From contig NZ_PXYG01000006.1 of assembly GCF_003012775.1 (NCBI RefSeq), positions 181,141 to 245,140 on the forward strand: a stretch of DNA of 64,000 nt. Direction: 5' to 3'. The notes under the pieces were generated by a model. That model was not told where the DNA came from and did no database searches. It was given only the letters and a program-made list of their open reading frames with translations. This DNA comes from Zobellella endophytica (GTDB lineage Bacteria > Pseudomonadota > Gammaproteobacteria > Enterobacterales > Aeromonadaceae). Positions 1 to 7,565 of the stretch are shown piece after piece; the stretch's first letter is position 1, and each line of letters opens with the position of its first letter. Position numbers and translations under genes: made by a program.

Positions 1-853
1 TGCGTTCGCTGCCGAGCCCGGTGCTCTCCAGCAGCTCCCGCGCCCGGGCCAGGCGCTCGTGCTGCAGCCAGGCCTTGGGCGCCATGCCCGTGGCCTCGGT
101 AAAGCGCCGCAGAAAGGTGCGCTCGCTCATGGCCGCCCGCTCGGCCAACTGGCGCACCGCCAGCGGCTGGTCCAGCCGCTCCCGCGCCCACTGCATGACC
201 CGCGACAGGTCGTTGCGCGGGGTGCGGCTGACCGGGGCCGGAATAAACTGGGCCTGGCCACCGGTGCGCTGGGGCGGCGTGACCAGCCGCCGGGCCACGG
301 TGTTGGCCACCCGGGTGCCGAAGTCCCGCGCCACCAGGTGCAGGCAGGCATCGATGCCCGCCGCGCTGCCCGCCGAGGTGATCACCTGGCCGGCATCCAC
401 GTAAAGCACCTCCGGATCCACCTCGATCAGCGGAAAACGCGCCGCCAGCTCCTGCGCGTAGCGCCAGTGGGTGGTGGCGCGGCGCCCGTCGAGCAGGTCG
501 GCGGCGGCCAGCACGAACACCCCGGAGCAGATGGACAGAATGCGCGCGCCCCGCCCGTGGGCGAGCCGCAGCGCCTGCAGCAGCCCGGCCGGGGGCGGCT
601 CGCTGCGGCTGCGCCAGCCCGGCACTATGATGGTGCGGGCCTCGGCCAGCGACGCCAGCCCCGCCTCCGCCAGCACCCGGATGCCGCCCATGGCCCGCAG
701 CGGGCCCGGCTCGACCGCCACGATGCAGTGCTCGTACCAGGGAAAATCGAACTCCGGGCGCGGCAGCCCGAAGATTTCGACGGCGATGCCGAACTCGAAG
801 GTGCAGAGGCCGTCGTAGGCCAGAATGGCCACCAGGCCGGGGGTTGCATGCAT
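1..853 (-). CDS. ftrA: FtrA/GlxA-type AraC-family transcriptional regulator (C-terminus cut by window edge)
   Basis: About 284 codons are visible; the 3' end lies outside the window. Translation from ATG at 853 begins MHATPGLVAILAYDGL, typical of the DJ-1/PfpI-like (class I glutamine amidotransferase-like) sensor domain of GlxA/FtrA regulators. Near the window edge the frame reads DLSRVMQWARERLDQPL and SERTFLRRFTEATG, the double helix-turn-helix of AraC/XylS DNA-binding domains. It is a cytoplasmic DNA-binding regulator with unknown effector. It diverges from a rhodanese-like gene about 100 bp away, an arrangement I recall for FtrA-type regulators, so that gene is the likely target (inference). 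Family assignment is firm; the FtrA name is moderately sure. Confidence 0.85.
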   Translation of the reverse strand, partial: MHATPGLVAILAYDGLCTFEFGIAVEIFGLPRPEFDFPWYEHCIVAVEPGPLRAMGGIRVLAEAGLASLAEARTIIVPGWRSRSEPPPAGLLQALRLAHGRGARILSICSGVFVLAAADLLDGRRATTHWRYAQELAARFPLIEVDPEVLYVDAGQVITSAGSAAGIDACLHLVARDFGTRVANTVARRLVTPPQRTGGQAQFIPAPVSRTPRNDLSRVMQWARERLDQPLAVRQLAERAAMSERTFLRRFTEATGMAPKAWLQHERLARARELLESTGLGSER

Positions 854-949
854 TGGCGTAAAACTACCGGTAGCTGTCTTGTTCGCCACTGTAGCACCCC
901 GGCCGCGCGGGTTACAGTGGCCCGGTATTCACCCCACAAGGAGCACATT

Positions 950-1378
950 ATGCCAAGCCTGGTCAGTACCATTGCCGCCGCCCCCGCCGCCGAGGCCCTG
1001 CGCCACTTTAGCCAACGCCTTAGCTTCGAGACCGACTGTTCGGACGTGCACGCCAGCCTGCAGGCGGGCGAGGCCGATTTCATCCTGGTGGACGTGCGCG
1101 GCCCCGCCGCCTTCGCCCTGGGCCATGTGCCGGGCGCCGTTAACATTCCCCACCGGCAGCTGAGCGCCGACACCCTGGCGGCCTACCCCAGCGACAGCCT
1201 GTTCGTGGTGTATTGCGCCGGCCCCCACTGCAACGGTGCCAACCGGGCCGCCGTGCGGCTGGCGAGCCTGGGCTACCCGGTGAAGGAGATGATCGGCGGC
1301 CTGCTCGGCTGGCAGGACGAAGGCTTCGCCCTGGCCGGGCCGGGCCAGGGCGGCACAGACCCGGGCTGCGCCTGTTAG
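950..1378 (+). CDS. Rhodanese-like domain protein (single domain)
   Basis: A 142-residue protein with one rhodanese (sulfurtransferase) fold. The sequence shows the N-terminal ILVDVRGPAAFALGHVPGA signature (about residues 45-63) and an active-site loop YCAGPHCNGANRAA with the presumed catalytic Cys at about residue 89. It probably transfers or senses persulfide sulfur in the cytoplasm; there is no signal peptide. The ATG at 950 was chosen because it follows a good ribosome-binding site (AAGGAG) and because an upstream extension would run into the promoter region shared with the divergent FtrA-like gene. The C-terminus ends in a Cys-rich tail (GCAC), so an extra metal or sulfur role is possible but unproven. 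Confidence 0.88.
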   Translation: MPSLVSTIAAAPAAEALRHFSQRLSFETDCSDVHASLQAGEADFILVDVRGPAAFALGHVPGAVNIPHRQLSADTLAAYPSDSLFVVYCAGPHCNGANRAAVRLASLGYPVKEMIGGLLGWQDEGFALAGPGQGGTDPGCAC

Positions 1379-1404
1379 CACCGGGCGCGGATAGCGGTCA
1401 GCGG

Positions 1405-2076
1405 TCAGCGGGGCGGCGGCATGATGGCCGGCGCGGCGCAGCACCGGTAATCCGCGGCCGCCGCCCGGGCCTGGCGCATCAGGCCGCCGGCGGTCAGGGC
1501 CAGGGCCGGGCGCACCGGCACCCCGGCGCCGGCCAGCACCCGGGCCACCCAGGTGTTGCAGGTGTTGAACAGGTGATAGCGGCCCTCGGCCCGGTAAAAA
1601 GCGCTGTTGCCGTACAGCCCCCGGCCGGCGTAGACAGGGCCGCCGCCGCTCCGCCGGAAGGAGGCCGACACCTGGTCCATCAGCTGCGCCAGGCCGTACT
1701 CGGAAACGGGGATCGCCAGCACCTCGCTGTGCCAGAAGTAATGCTGCGGCGGCACCGGCAGCGCCACCAGGTGGATCACGCTCGCGGAAGGCCAGAGCAG
1801 GGCCCTGAGCACCAGGCCGGCACCGATTTCCTCCGCCTGGTAGAAGGCCTGGTCGCCCCAGCCCACTTCATAAAACCGAGCGCCGGCAAAGTCCCGGCCT
1901 ATCTCCGCCAGCCGGGCTTCCAGCGCGGCCGCCGGCAGCACCACCCCGGTATGCCAGCCGTGGTTGACCAGATAGAGGGTGCGTTCCTGCGCCGGAGAGC
2001 CGGGCAGGTAACGCCAGTCCCCGCCGCCGCAACCGGCGCCGAGCAGACTCAGCAGCAGGATCAACCAGGGTTTCAA
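1405..2076 (-). CDS. DUF2459 (TIGR02117-like) putative lipoprotein
   Basis: About 223 residues. I chose a TTG start at 2076, preceded by GGAG with a 6-base spacer; this gives MKPWLILLLSLLGAGCGGG, a lipoprotein signal peptide with a lipobox Cys at about residue 16. The longer open frame upstream runs through a hairpin and non-coding sequence. The body shows the family features LVNHGWHTGVVLP, FYEVGWGDQAFY and YHLFNTCNTWVARVL. The Cys/His/Asn pattern looks like a papain-like fold, but no activity is established for the family. It is probably anchored to a periplasm-facing membrane. The gene marks the left edge of the accessory block. Confidence 0.8.
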   Translation of the reverse strand: MKPWLILLLSLLGAGCGGGDWRYLPGSPAQERTLYLVNHGWHTGVVLPAAALEARLAEIGRDFAGARFYEVGWGDQAFYQAEEIGAGLVLRALLWPSASVIHLVALPVPPQHYFWHSEVLAIPVSEYGLAQLMDQVSASFRRSGGGPVYAGRGLYGNSAFYRAEGRYHLFNTCNTWVARVLAGAGVPVRPALALTAGGLMRQARAAAADYRCCAAPAIMPPPR

Positions 2077-2131
2077 GCACGACTCCAGAACGGTGGACCT
2101 GCCCTTGAGTATTGCAGATATACAGACGCAA

Positions 2132-2151
2132 AACGGGCCCCGAAGGGCCCG
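2132..2151. terminator. GC-rich hairpin, probable terminator for minus-strand transcription
   Basis: ACGGGCCCCGAAGGGCCCGT forms an 8-bp stem with a CGAA loop. On the minus strand it is followed by TTTT, so it would stop transcription arriving from the accessory block before the DUF2459 gene promoter. Confidence 0.65.
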
Positions 2152-2165
2152 TGTGGAGGGATGAT

Positions 2166-2264
2166 GGCTAACGTTGCATTCAGTTCCGGTTGACAACTTT
2201 TTTAGGTGACAAAGAACTTTGCGACGACGCCTAGCCCCGGCCAACCCTATGCGAGAAGTTAAAT
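2166..2264 (-). other. attC-like integron recombination site (weak)
   Basis: Read on the minus strand, this 99-base segment starts with ATTTAAC (matching RYYYAAC) and ends with AACGTTAGCC (GTTRRRY-like). Inner matched pairs GCAT/ATGC and GGTT/AACC give it attC-like architecture. It abuts the left end of the IS630-type element. The arms pair less well than those of the site at 3723-3807, so this is tentative. Confidence 0.4.
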
Positions 2265-2265
2265 A

Positions 2266-3401
2266 GCTGTTCCGAATAGTAGATCAGTGGAGGCAGGGAA
2301 CTCAGTCCAGTTTGTGCGATCTGATCAGTCGCCAAACATACTCAACTCGACACCCAAAGGACTGAGTTCATGCCGATCTTACCACCCCTGCCACGTCCTG
2401 AGCGACGCCGGATGCACAAAATCATTCAGACCACACCTGACAAGCAGCATGCTCGGCGAGTCATAGCGGTGCTGTTACGCCACGAACGATACACCCTTGA
2501 GAAAATACAGGAGCTGACCGGTGCCGCACGCTCTACCCTGGGCCGCTGGTTCAACTGGTACCAGGACGGCGGGCTTGATGCCTTACGCTCGCTGCCGGCA
2601 GGCCGGCCACCCGCGCTTCCTATCCGTAACATTATCATGCTGCTTCAGATGCTTATCCAGATGTCACCACAAGACTTGGGTTACCAGCGCAGTCGCTGGT
2701 CTACCGAGCTCTTTGCGATTGAAATCAATCGCTTGCTGGGTCTCGACATCGCGGCTTCCACGCTCCGCCGTTGGCTGCCTCGCGAGGGGATGGTCTGGCG
2801 TAGAGTCGCCCCCACACTGCGGATCAAGGACCCGGATTACCACAACAAAGTCGAGCAAATAAGGGCAGCGCTGGCGGGCAGCAGCCGAGATAACCCGGTG
2901 CTTTACGCCGATGAAGTCGACATCGACCTGAACCCCAAGCTGGGCGCGGACTGGATGCCACGAGGCCAACAGAAGAAGGTGGTGACCCCAGGGAAAAACG
3001 AAAAGCACTATCTGGCTGGCGCGTTGCACTCAACCACCGGGCAAGTGACCTATGTCTCTGGCCATAAAAAGAATTCTTCCCTGTTTATCGCCCTGCTGGA
3101 GGCCTTGCGGCGGCGCTATCGCCGGGCTCGGCAGATCACTCTGATCCTGGACAACTACGTGATCCACAAGAGCCGCCAGGTCCAGGCCTGGCTGGTGAAG
3201 AACCCCAAGTTCATCTTGCTCTTCCAACCGGTTTACTCACCTTGGATCAACAAGATAGAGCTGCTGTGGCACAAGCTGCACGAGACGGTTACCCGTAACC
3301 ACCAATGCCGCAGCATCTGGTCTCTGCTCCAACGGGTCAGGCACTTCATGGATACGGTTTCGCCCTTTCCCGGAAATGGTTACGGAACAGCCAGAATGTA
3401 G
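2266..3401 (+). mobile_element. IS630-family insertion sequence (ends approximate)
   Basis: The element is defined by its single transposase gene and by a 9-base inverted match: GCTGTTCCG at 2266-2274 and CGGAACAGC at 3383-3391. A TA dinucleotide precedes the left match, as expected for IS630 target choice. I cannot define the right end exactly because the reading frame runs about ten bases past the match. The element lies between an attC-like site and a cassette-type gene whose own attC appears cut by it. Confidence 0.65.
2370..3401 (+). CDS. IS630-family transposase
   Basis: A 343-residue DDE transposase that cuts and pastes the element at TA sites. Residues 35-75 form a helix-turn-helix (RSTLGRWFNWYQDGGLDAL) and a second winged-helix region follows (SPQDLGYQRSRWSTE). 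The catalytic core is visible as YADEVDIDL (first D), LILDNYVIHKS (second D) and NKIELLWHKLHE (E). The C-terminal FPGNGYGTARM resembles the usual IS630 tail, so the gene looks full length and possibly active. The start at 2370 gives a normal family length; a Met about 14 codons further in is an alternative. Confidence 0.93.
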   Translation: MPILPPLPRPERRRMHKIIQTTPDKQHARRVIAVLLRHERYTLEKIQELTGAARSTLGRWFNWYQDGGLDALRSLPAGRPPALPIRNIIMLLQMLIQMSPQDLGYQRSRWSTELFAIEINRLLGLDIAASTLRRWLPREGMVWRRVAPTLRIKDPDYHNKVEQIRAALAGSSRDNPVLYADEVDIDLNPKLGADWMPRGQQKKVVTPGKNEKHYLAGALHSTTGQVTYVSGHKKNSSLFIALLEALRRRYRRARQITLILDNYVIHKSRQVQAWLVKNPKFILLFQPVYSPWINKIELLWHKLHETVTRNHQCRSIWSLLQRVRHFMDTVSPFPGNGYGTARM

Positions 3402-3416
3402 CACTATTAGGATCAG

Positions 3417-3662
3417 TTATTTAAACACCCCGTCATTCTCAGTAGCAATAACTGTTAGCTGATCTTTACCCCAGCCAGATACTGATGTGCACGAGAATTG
3501 CGCGTACGTAATTGTTCCATCATCAGAGAACGTAGCTGCATCAAACCCCCATGGACTTACAGAGAGCTCCTGAGACATCTCAATATACTCGTAAATTTTC
3601 ATTGCTGAACCATAGAACGCACGAAAGTTGTTTTCATCGGTTACTCGGGTCATTCGCGACAC
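3417..3662 (-). CDS. Small hypothetical protein in an integron-type cassette
   Basis: An 81-residue protein of unknown function. Its ATG at 3662 is preceded by a near-perfect ribosome-binding site (GAGGAGG, 8-base spacer), which argues strongly that it is translated. It is acidic and aromatic with no signal peptide or membrane segment, and its base composition is much lower in GC than the core genome. Its 5' flank is the GTTATGT end of the attC-like site at 3723-3807. Its stop codon lies inside AAATAAC, which looks like the first half of another attC site interrupted by the IS630-type element. I do not recognise a family. Confidence 0.7.
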   Translation of the reverse strand: MSRMTRVTDENNFRAFYGSAMKIYEYIEMSQELSVSPWGFDAATFSDDGTITYAQFSCTSVSGWGKDQLTVIATENDGVFK

Positions 3663-3722
3663 CTCCTCGTCAGGGGTAAACCTAACTATAGAAGGTGTCT
3701 ACTGTTCGTGGGTAACTCGGAA

Positions 3723-3807
3723 ACATAACGCTTCACATCACCGGCAGCAAAAAGCAGAGCGAGGAACGAGCGGCGCTTTTTGGAGCGACTGCTGTGCCTT
3801 GTTATAT
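3723..3807 (-). other. attC-like integron recombination site
   Basis: Read on the minus strand this 85-base element runs from ATATAAC to GTTATGT, the inversely related outer boxes of an attC site. After a 19-base segment on each arm comes a perfect inner match, AAAAAGC / GCTTTTT; about ten of the 19 arm positions also pair. It begins two bases before the end of the stop codon region of one small gene and ends just before the next, as in a cassette array. This is the best of the attC-like sites here. Confidence 0.65.
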
Positions 3808-4149
3808 TTAGCTATTTCTTGTTCTCTCGGCAAACGAAATTGGCACCGAGAAAGATATTTTAGTTGCTTCCATATTTGAATTTGCACTATTCCCTTTAGC
3901 CTTCCCATTTATCCAGCCACCCAAAACACTAATAGACGCTTCACTCCCTGCATTTTCCTCAACATTTACCATTATCTCAAAATTAACATTTTGAAAGGGT
4001 GTAATGTTTTTAGGCTGCTCTAAATTGTCTTGTGAAAATGTGACGGGAACAACCGTACCAACATGTTTACCTGCTACGGAGTCTTGCGCTTCTTTGACAC
4101 CCGTTAAGATCTCTTGAAGGGTCTTTGATACGAAGTCTTTGAGTTCCAT
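3808..4149 (-). CDS. Cassette-borne small protein, possibly trypco2-like
   Basis: A 113-residue soluble protein starting at ATG 4149 (ribosome-binding site AGGGAAG). The N-terminal helix reads MELKDFVSKTLQEILTGVKE and the C-terminus KISFSVPISF. This layout recalls small proteins found in mobile and defence islands, such as those with the trypsin-co-occurring domain 2 (MEL-start, amphipathic helix, then beta strands), but that resemblance is from memory and unconfirmed. GTTAT-type boxes bound the gene on both sides (4179-4185 and 3723-3729), so it has the form of one complete integron cassette of about 460 bp. The longer open frame to 4233 runs through the attC half-site and is rejected as a start. 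Confidence 0.72.
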   Translation of the reverse strand: MELKDFVSKTLQEILTGVKEAQDSVAGKHVGTVVPVTFSQDNLEQPKNITPFQNVNFEIMVNVEENAGSEASISVLGGWINGKAKGNSANSNMEATKISFSVPISFAERTRNS

Positions 4150-4178
4150 GATCTTCCCTATCCCCGAACTACTTGAAA

Positions 4179-4225
4179 ATATAACGCAAAGCACACGGGT
4201 GATGACCGCGTAGCGGTTGGCATCC
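4179..4225 (-). other. attC-like half-site, truncated by ISAs1-type element
   Basis: On the minus strand the sequence ends TTTGCGTTATAT and includes the perfect inverted repeat ACCGC-TAC-GCGGT, resembling the right arm of an attC site. The right arm of the neighbouring site has a comparable CACA/TGTG pattern. The left arm is absent because the insertion sequence end begins immediately beyond it. Confidence 0.5.
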
Positions 4226-5430
4226 CAGGGCAAGATTATGAAACCCCCAGTCCTGACAAGACTTGCGACAGGTAGGCGTTGTTTCGGCTTGCCCGCTTTT
4301 GTTTGCGTTTCATTCCGGCCTTGAAGCTGGTGTCTCCCTTCAACGCATTGAAGGCGATATGCCGGATGGTGGCCATGTTTTCGCCGGCCTGCTCTCGCCG
4401 AATGCGGCAGTCGTCTTCCCGCATGCCTACATCGAGTTGCCAGTGCAGCTGGGATTCTATCGACCAGTGGGAGCGGCTGGCTTCCAGCAGCTCCTTGGCC
4501 GACAGTTTGGCTGAGCTGATGTAGTAGCGCACCTTGATGTCCTTGGCCGGTTGACCGCTCACTTCCCGTATGGCCGCCACTACGCCTAAGGTTTTTAACT
4601 CCGGCCAGTCAAACACCAAATCTCCCAGAATGGATAGGTCGTCCACCGCCAGACTCAGCCTGGTTTCCTGGCGGCCATGGCCGCTTTCCTGCGTGCTGTA
4701 GCTGTCACTATCGGGATGCTGAAACATCTCCATCCGGAAGTAATGATTGAAGGCTTCTTCCAGCTTGGGCTGATTGCCTTTCACCGCCAGCAGGTAGTCC
4801 GCGCCCTTGTTGATCACCTTCTGGGCGATGGCCCGCTGGCAGCCCATGGCGTCGATGGTCACCAGGCAGCCACGAATGCTCAGCAGCTCCAGCAGTTCGG
4901 GAATGGCGGTGATCTCATTCGATTTATCATCGGTTTTAACCTGGCCCAGCACCACCTGATTGGCGGCGCTGAACGCCGATACCATGTGGATGGCCCCTTG
5001 CCGCCGGCCCTTGTCGTAGCTGCCTCGCAGGGTTTTGCCGTCGATGGCGACCACTTCTCCTTCGGTGGCCACATGGCAGTCTTTCATCCAGGCGGCAAAG
5101 CTCTTTTGCAGCTGTTTGGCCGAGAGCATGCCCATCACCCGGGCGATGGTATCGTGCACCGGCACGCCGTTCTCGAAGTCACCGTACTGGCGCAGCCAGT
5201 CGAGATGATCGACGCCGAAATCCTCTATTTCCTCCCATCCTTCGGCGCCGCCAATCACGGCCACGATGGTGAGAAAGAGGATGTCCGAGAGCTTGTGCTC
5301 CACTTTCCATTGCTGGCGCGGGTCACTGATGATGGATAGGTGCTGCAAGAGGCCGATTCCGTTCATGGCGATCATCTGTCGTTGAAAAGACAGCATATGA
5401 TCACAGCTAGAATTGATCGTCAAAGCGATC
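4226..5430 (-). mobile_element. ISAs1-family insertion sequence (right-hand limit uncertain)
   Basis: The element contains one ISAs1-type transposase. Its downstream terminus looks like CAGGGCAAGATT at 4226, matching the CAGGG-type ends I recall for this family. I could not find the matching inverted end upstream of the transposase start, so that side may be decayed or lie unrecognised between 5424 and 5498. Confidence 0.6.
4236..5423 (-). CDS. ISAs1-family transposase (H-repeat-associated type)
   Basis: A 395-residue DDE transposase. Family hallmarks are visible: ISDPRQQWKVEHKLSDILFL near the N-terminus, VVAIDGKTLRGSYDKG (first Asp region), VTIDAMGCQ (second Asp) and HWSIESQLHWQLDVGMREDD (Glu region). 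The frame is uninterrupted. The true start may be the ATG about 18 codons inside, before NGIGLLQHLSIISDPRQ, because family members usually begin close to that motif. The element appears to have inserted into an attC-like site, separating the HEPN-type operon from the small cassette genes. Confidence 0.93.
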   Translation of the reverse strand: MTINSSCDHMLSFQRQMIAMNGIGLLQHLSIISDPRQQWKVEHKLSDILFLTIVAVIGGAEGWEEIEDFGVDHLDWLRQYGDFENGVPVHDTIARVMGMLSAKQLQKSFAAWMKDCHVATEGEVVAIDGKTLRGSYDKGRRQGAIHMVSAFSAANQVVLGQVKTDDKSNEITAIPELLELLSIRGCLVTIDAMGCQRAIAQKVINKGADYLLAVKGNQPKLEEAFNHYFRMEMFQHPDSDSYSTQESGHGRQETRLSLAVDDLSILGDLVFDWPELKTLGVVAAIREVSGQPAKDIKVRYYISSAKLSAKELLEASRSHWSIESQLHWQLDVGMREDDCRIRREQAGENMATIRHIAFNALKGDTSFKAGMKRKQKRASRNNAYLSQVLSGLGVS

Positions 5431-5498
5431 CTTTAATATCGAGATTTTTCTTCAAAAAAGGTGCGTTCCGGTGTACAAAGTGGCTGCTATATTCAAAA

Positions 5499-6527
5499 TC
5501 AAACCTCGCTGAAAGCCTTTTCCCATAAGGCTTTTTCATGATCTTTCCCTGCATTCTCTGCCTTCATTTTTATACATGCCACTTTCGATTTGAGCAACTC
5601 GAAATACCGGTTGTAGCACGTTTGCGCAAGCTGATACTGCTTCAGATTCGATGTCCGAGCTTCTTCGAGATCAATTGGTTGCGTGCCTCCAACCCCATAC
5701 CTGACAGATAATTTTCCAGGAATCGGCTCATCTCGATAAGTTCCATCAGGTTGTTTTTTCAAGTGAGTCGCTTGCACCACGCTTCGCGTTACAGCCTGCG
5801 TTATGCCTACGCCGAGCCGTGGCCCAATTGCATGATTCACTCGATTTCTATAGTCGTAAGTTGCGCGCTGGTACGATCTGTCGTTAATGGCCGCAATCGA
5901 TTCTAGAAACCTCTTTGATTCGGACCATATGGAGATGACTTTCTCAAGGCGCTTCTCTTTTTTTCCGCGGCTAAGGAACACGGATTTTTCATTGGGATTT
6001 TTTGGATCTCCTTCCAGACGATCCTTATAGCCTTCTTCGCTAGATAATCGGATTTGGTGAAACGCGTTAGTAGCGACGAAGGTGAAACGATCTCTCACCG
6101 CACTCGGCTCCAGCAAGCAATGATGCACTAATGCCTCGACAAACTCTCTACGAATTTTCCACGCCTCATTTTCACCATAACTTCGAATTACGTTATTCCA
6201 AGCGTGCCACCGGTGCAGATCACCGCACCAACGATTCATAATGTTCGTGAGTTCTCGCAATTCATCCTCGACCATTTGATTTCCGAAAATGTGCCACTCG
6301 TGGTTGTGGATGAAATCAAAATCATAGGGAAGGTATGAGCCTGCAGGCTCCAGAGCACTTCCTAGCTCTTCTAAGTAAGCATCAATTGCCGAACGAAAGA
6401 GGTTGACTACTTCACTATCCAACGGACTTATCTCCTTGCCAGCTCCACCAAGCTCTCCCTGCCGAACGCCAGGCATCAGCCGCGCGGCTCTACCGCGTCG
6501 GCCTGGATGCCTTTGTTCTTTCGCCAA
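5499..6527 (-). CDS. Hypothetical protein with HEPN-type RNxxxH motif (second gene of operon)
   Basis: A 342-residue soluble protein, mostly helical. It contains RNRVNH (residues 227-232), which fits the Rx4-6H catalytic motif of HEPN ribonucleases; its setting (TYDYRNRVNHAIGP after a long helix) resembles Cthe_2314-type HEPN domains, though no search was possible. The start is a TTG at 6527, six bases after the stop of the upstream gene, with GAGGAG nine bases before it, which points to translational coupling. No membrane segment or signal peptide is visible. Base composition is clearly below that of the chromosome. Function unknown; an RNA-cleaving toxin or abortive-infection effector is the leading inference. 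Confidence 0.72.
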   Translation of the reverse strand: MAKEQRHPGRRGRAARLMPGVRQGELGGAGKEISPLDSEVVNLFRSAIDAYLEELGSALEPAGSYLPYDFDFIHNHEWHIFGNQMVEDELRELTNIMNRWCGDLHRWHAWNNVIRSYGENEAWKIRREFVEALVHHCLLEPSAVRDRFTFVATNAFHQIRLSSEEGYKDRLEGDPKNPNEKSVFLSRGKKEKRLEKVISIWSESKRFLESIAAINDRSYQRATYDYRNRVNHAIGPRLGVGITQAVTRSVVQATHLKKQPDGTYRDEPIPGKLSVRYGVGGTQPIDLEEARTSNLKQYQLAQTCYNRYFELLKSKVACIKMKAENAGKDHEKALWEKAFSEV

Positions 6528-6533
6528 CGAGCG

Positions 6534-7565
6534 CTACTCCTCGTTCAGACTCGTTACCACTTCGGGGCTTACTCTTTCCATGGCCCAATCATGGCCTCGG
6601 TAGTAGTCCAGCATGTACAGCAAGTCGCGAACGGCTTCGAGCATTTCGCGTACCTCTTCGGTTGTTACCGTTTCTTCACGCCCATGTACTAGCTTGTTGC
6701 GCAGTTCTATGCCTTTCTTGATCGTGGAAATGACCTTTTTAGGGGGCCGACGAACTTCACCGTTAACCCGATTCCTTGCGGGTAGCTGCGCCATGTAGTC
6801 TCGCAACATGCGGTCTAGTGGCGGAGATTGCAAGTTCTCGACAATCCAACTCACCGAAGGGTTCAAGTCCATTAAAGACGTCTTGAACCCAGTCTCTGCT
6901 GCGGCAATCCCCATTACAATCGCACTTCGGAGATTGTCCCGTTGATTCTGCCATGCTTCACGAAATAGATCGTGATACAAGGGTTGCTTCGATTGAAACT
7001 TAATTAAGCTTTCAACATTCAGTCGACACTCTTTGTCGAAATCGACCTCCTGCATTTTGGGCATATGCAGTGTAAATGCTCCGGCGAGCATTTGACGGTT
7101 TAAAAATCCATGATCGTCGACAACCTCCTCTCCTTTGGTGTCATCGTGCCATCTCATGGATGACCATTCGCTCTGAAGTACCAACGGCCCACCGACAATT
7201 CCCATTCTCCAGCGAACCACGTTGAATATCTCAGATGCCATTCGATCCATATCCCCATTCAACGCAACTATGAAATCGCGATAGACGTCCGGCAAGTTTG
7301 TGAACCCGTCCTGATTCTCGCCTCCAATACTCCAATCAATTTCTGCGTCTCCGGTAAATACGGCGCGTACCAAATCTGGAATGTCATCCTTGCGATGAAT
7401 TGTCTGTACCAGCACTTGCGGTTCCTCGCTTTCGTTAAATGCATGCCTGTAACGCATGAACAGCGAAAACATCTGCTTGGGGTCATCAAATTGAATTGCC
7501 CCAAGATCCTTGAGCGGCGGCTCAAAGCTCCACGGGTCTAATCGGTAATATGTTTGGAACAGCAA
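6534..7565 (-). CDS. Hypothetical protein with C-terminal HEPN-type RNxxxH motif (first gene of operon)
   Basis: A 343-residue soluble protein. Residues 289-294 read RNKLVH within IELRNKLVHGREETV, a textbook HEPN motif, and the helix at about 201-231 (with AAAETGFKTS) resembles HEPN helix 1. The N-terminal 200 residues match nothing I recognise and could sense a phage or cellular signal. The start is TTG at 7565, with GGAGG six bases upstream; a nearby ATG is out of frame. It is co-transcribed with the gene at 5499-6527. Two non-identical HEPN proteins in tandem, AT-rich, in an IS- and cassette-laden block suggest a mobile defence or toxin module; this is inference. Confidence 0.74.
   Translation of the reverse strand: MLFQTYYRLDPWSFEPPLKDLGAIQFDDPKQMFSLFMRYRHAFNESEEPQVLVQTIHRKDDIPDLVRAVFTGDAEIDWSIGGENQDGFTNLPDVYRDFIVALNGDMDRMASEIFNVVRWRMGIVGGPLVLQSEWSSMRWHDDTKGEEVVDDHGFLNRQMLAGAFTLHMPKMQEVDFDKECRLNVESLIKFQSKQPLYHDLFREAWQNQRDNLRSAIVMGIAAAETGFKTSLMDLNPSVSWIVENLQSPPLDRMLRDYMAQLPARNRVNGEVRRPPKKVISTIKKGIELRNKLVHGREETVTTEEVREMLEAVRDLLYMLDYYRGHDWAMERVSPEVVTSLNEE

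Noticed and set aside
59..949. Long N-terminal extension of the rhodanese-like protein
   Set aside because: The frame is open only because it lies antisense to the GC-rich FtrA-like gene; a proper ribosome-binding site precedes ATG 950.
3417..4149. The two small cassette genes as a toxin-antitoxin pair
   Set aside because: They are about 145 bases apart with a palindromic attC-like site between them, and neither resembles a known toxin or antitoxin.
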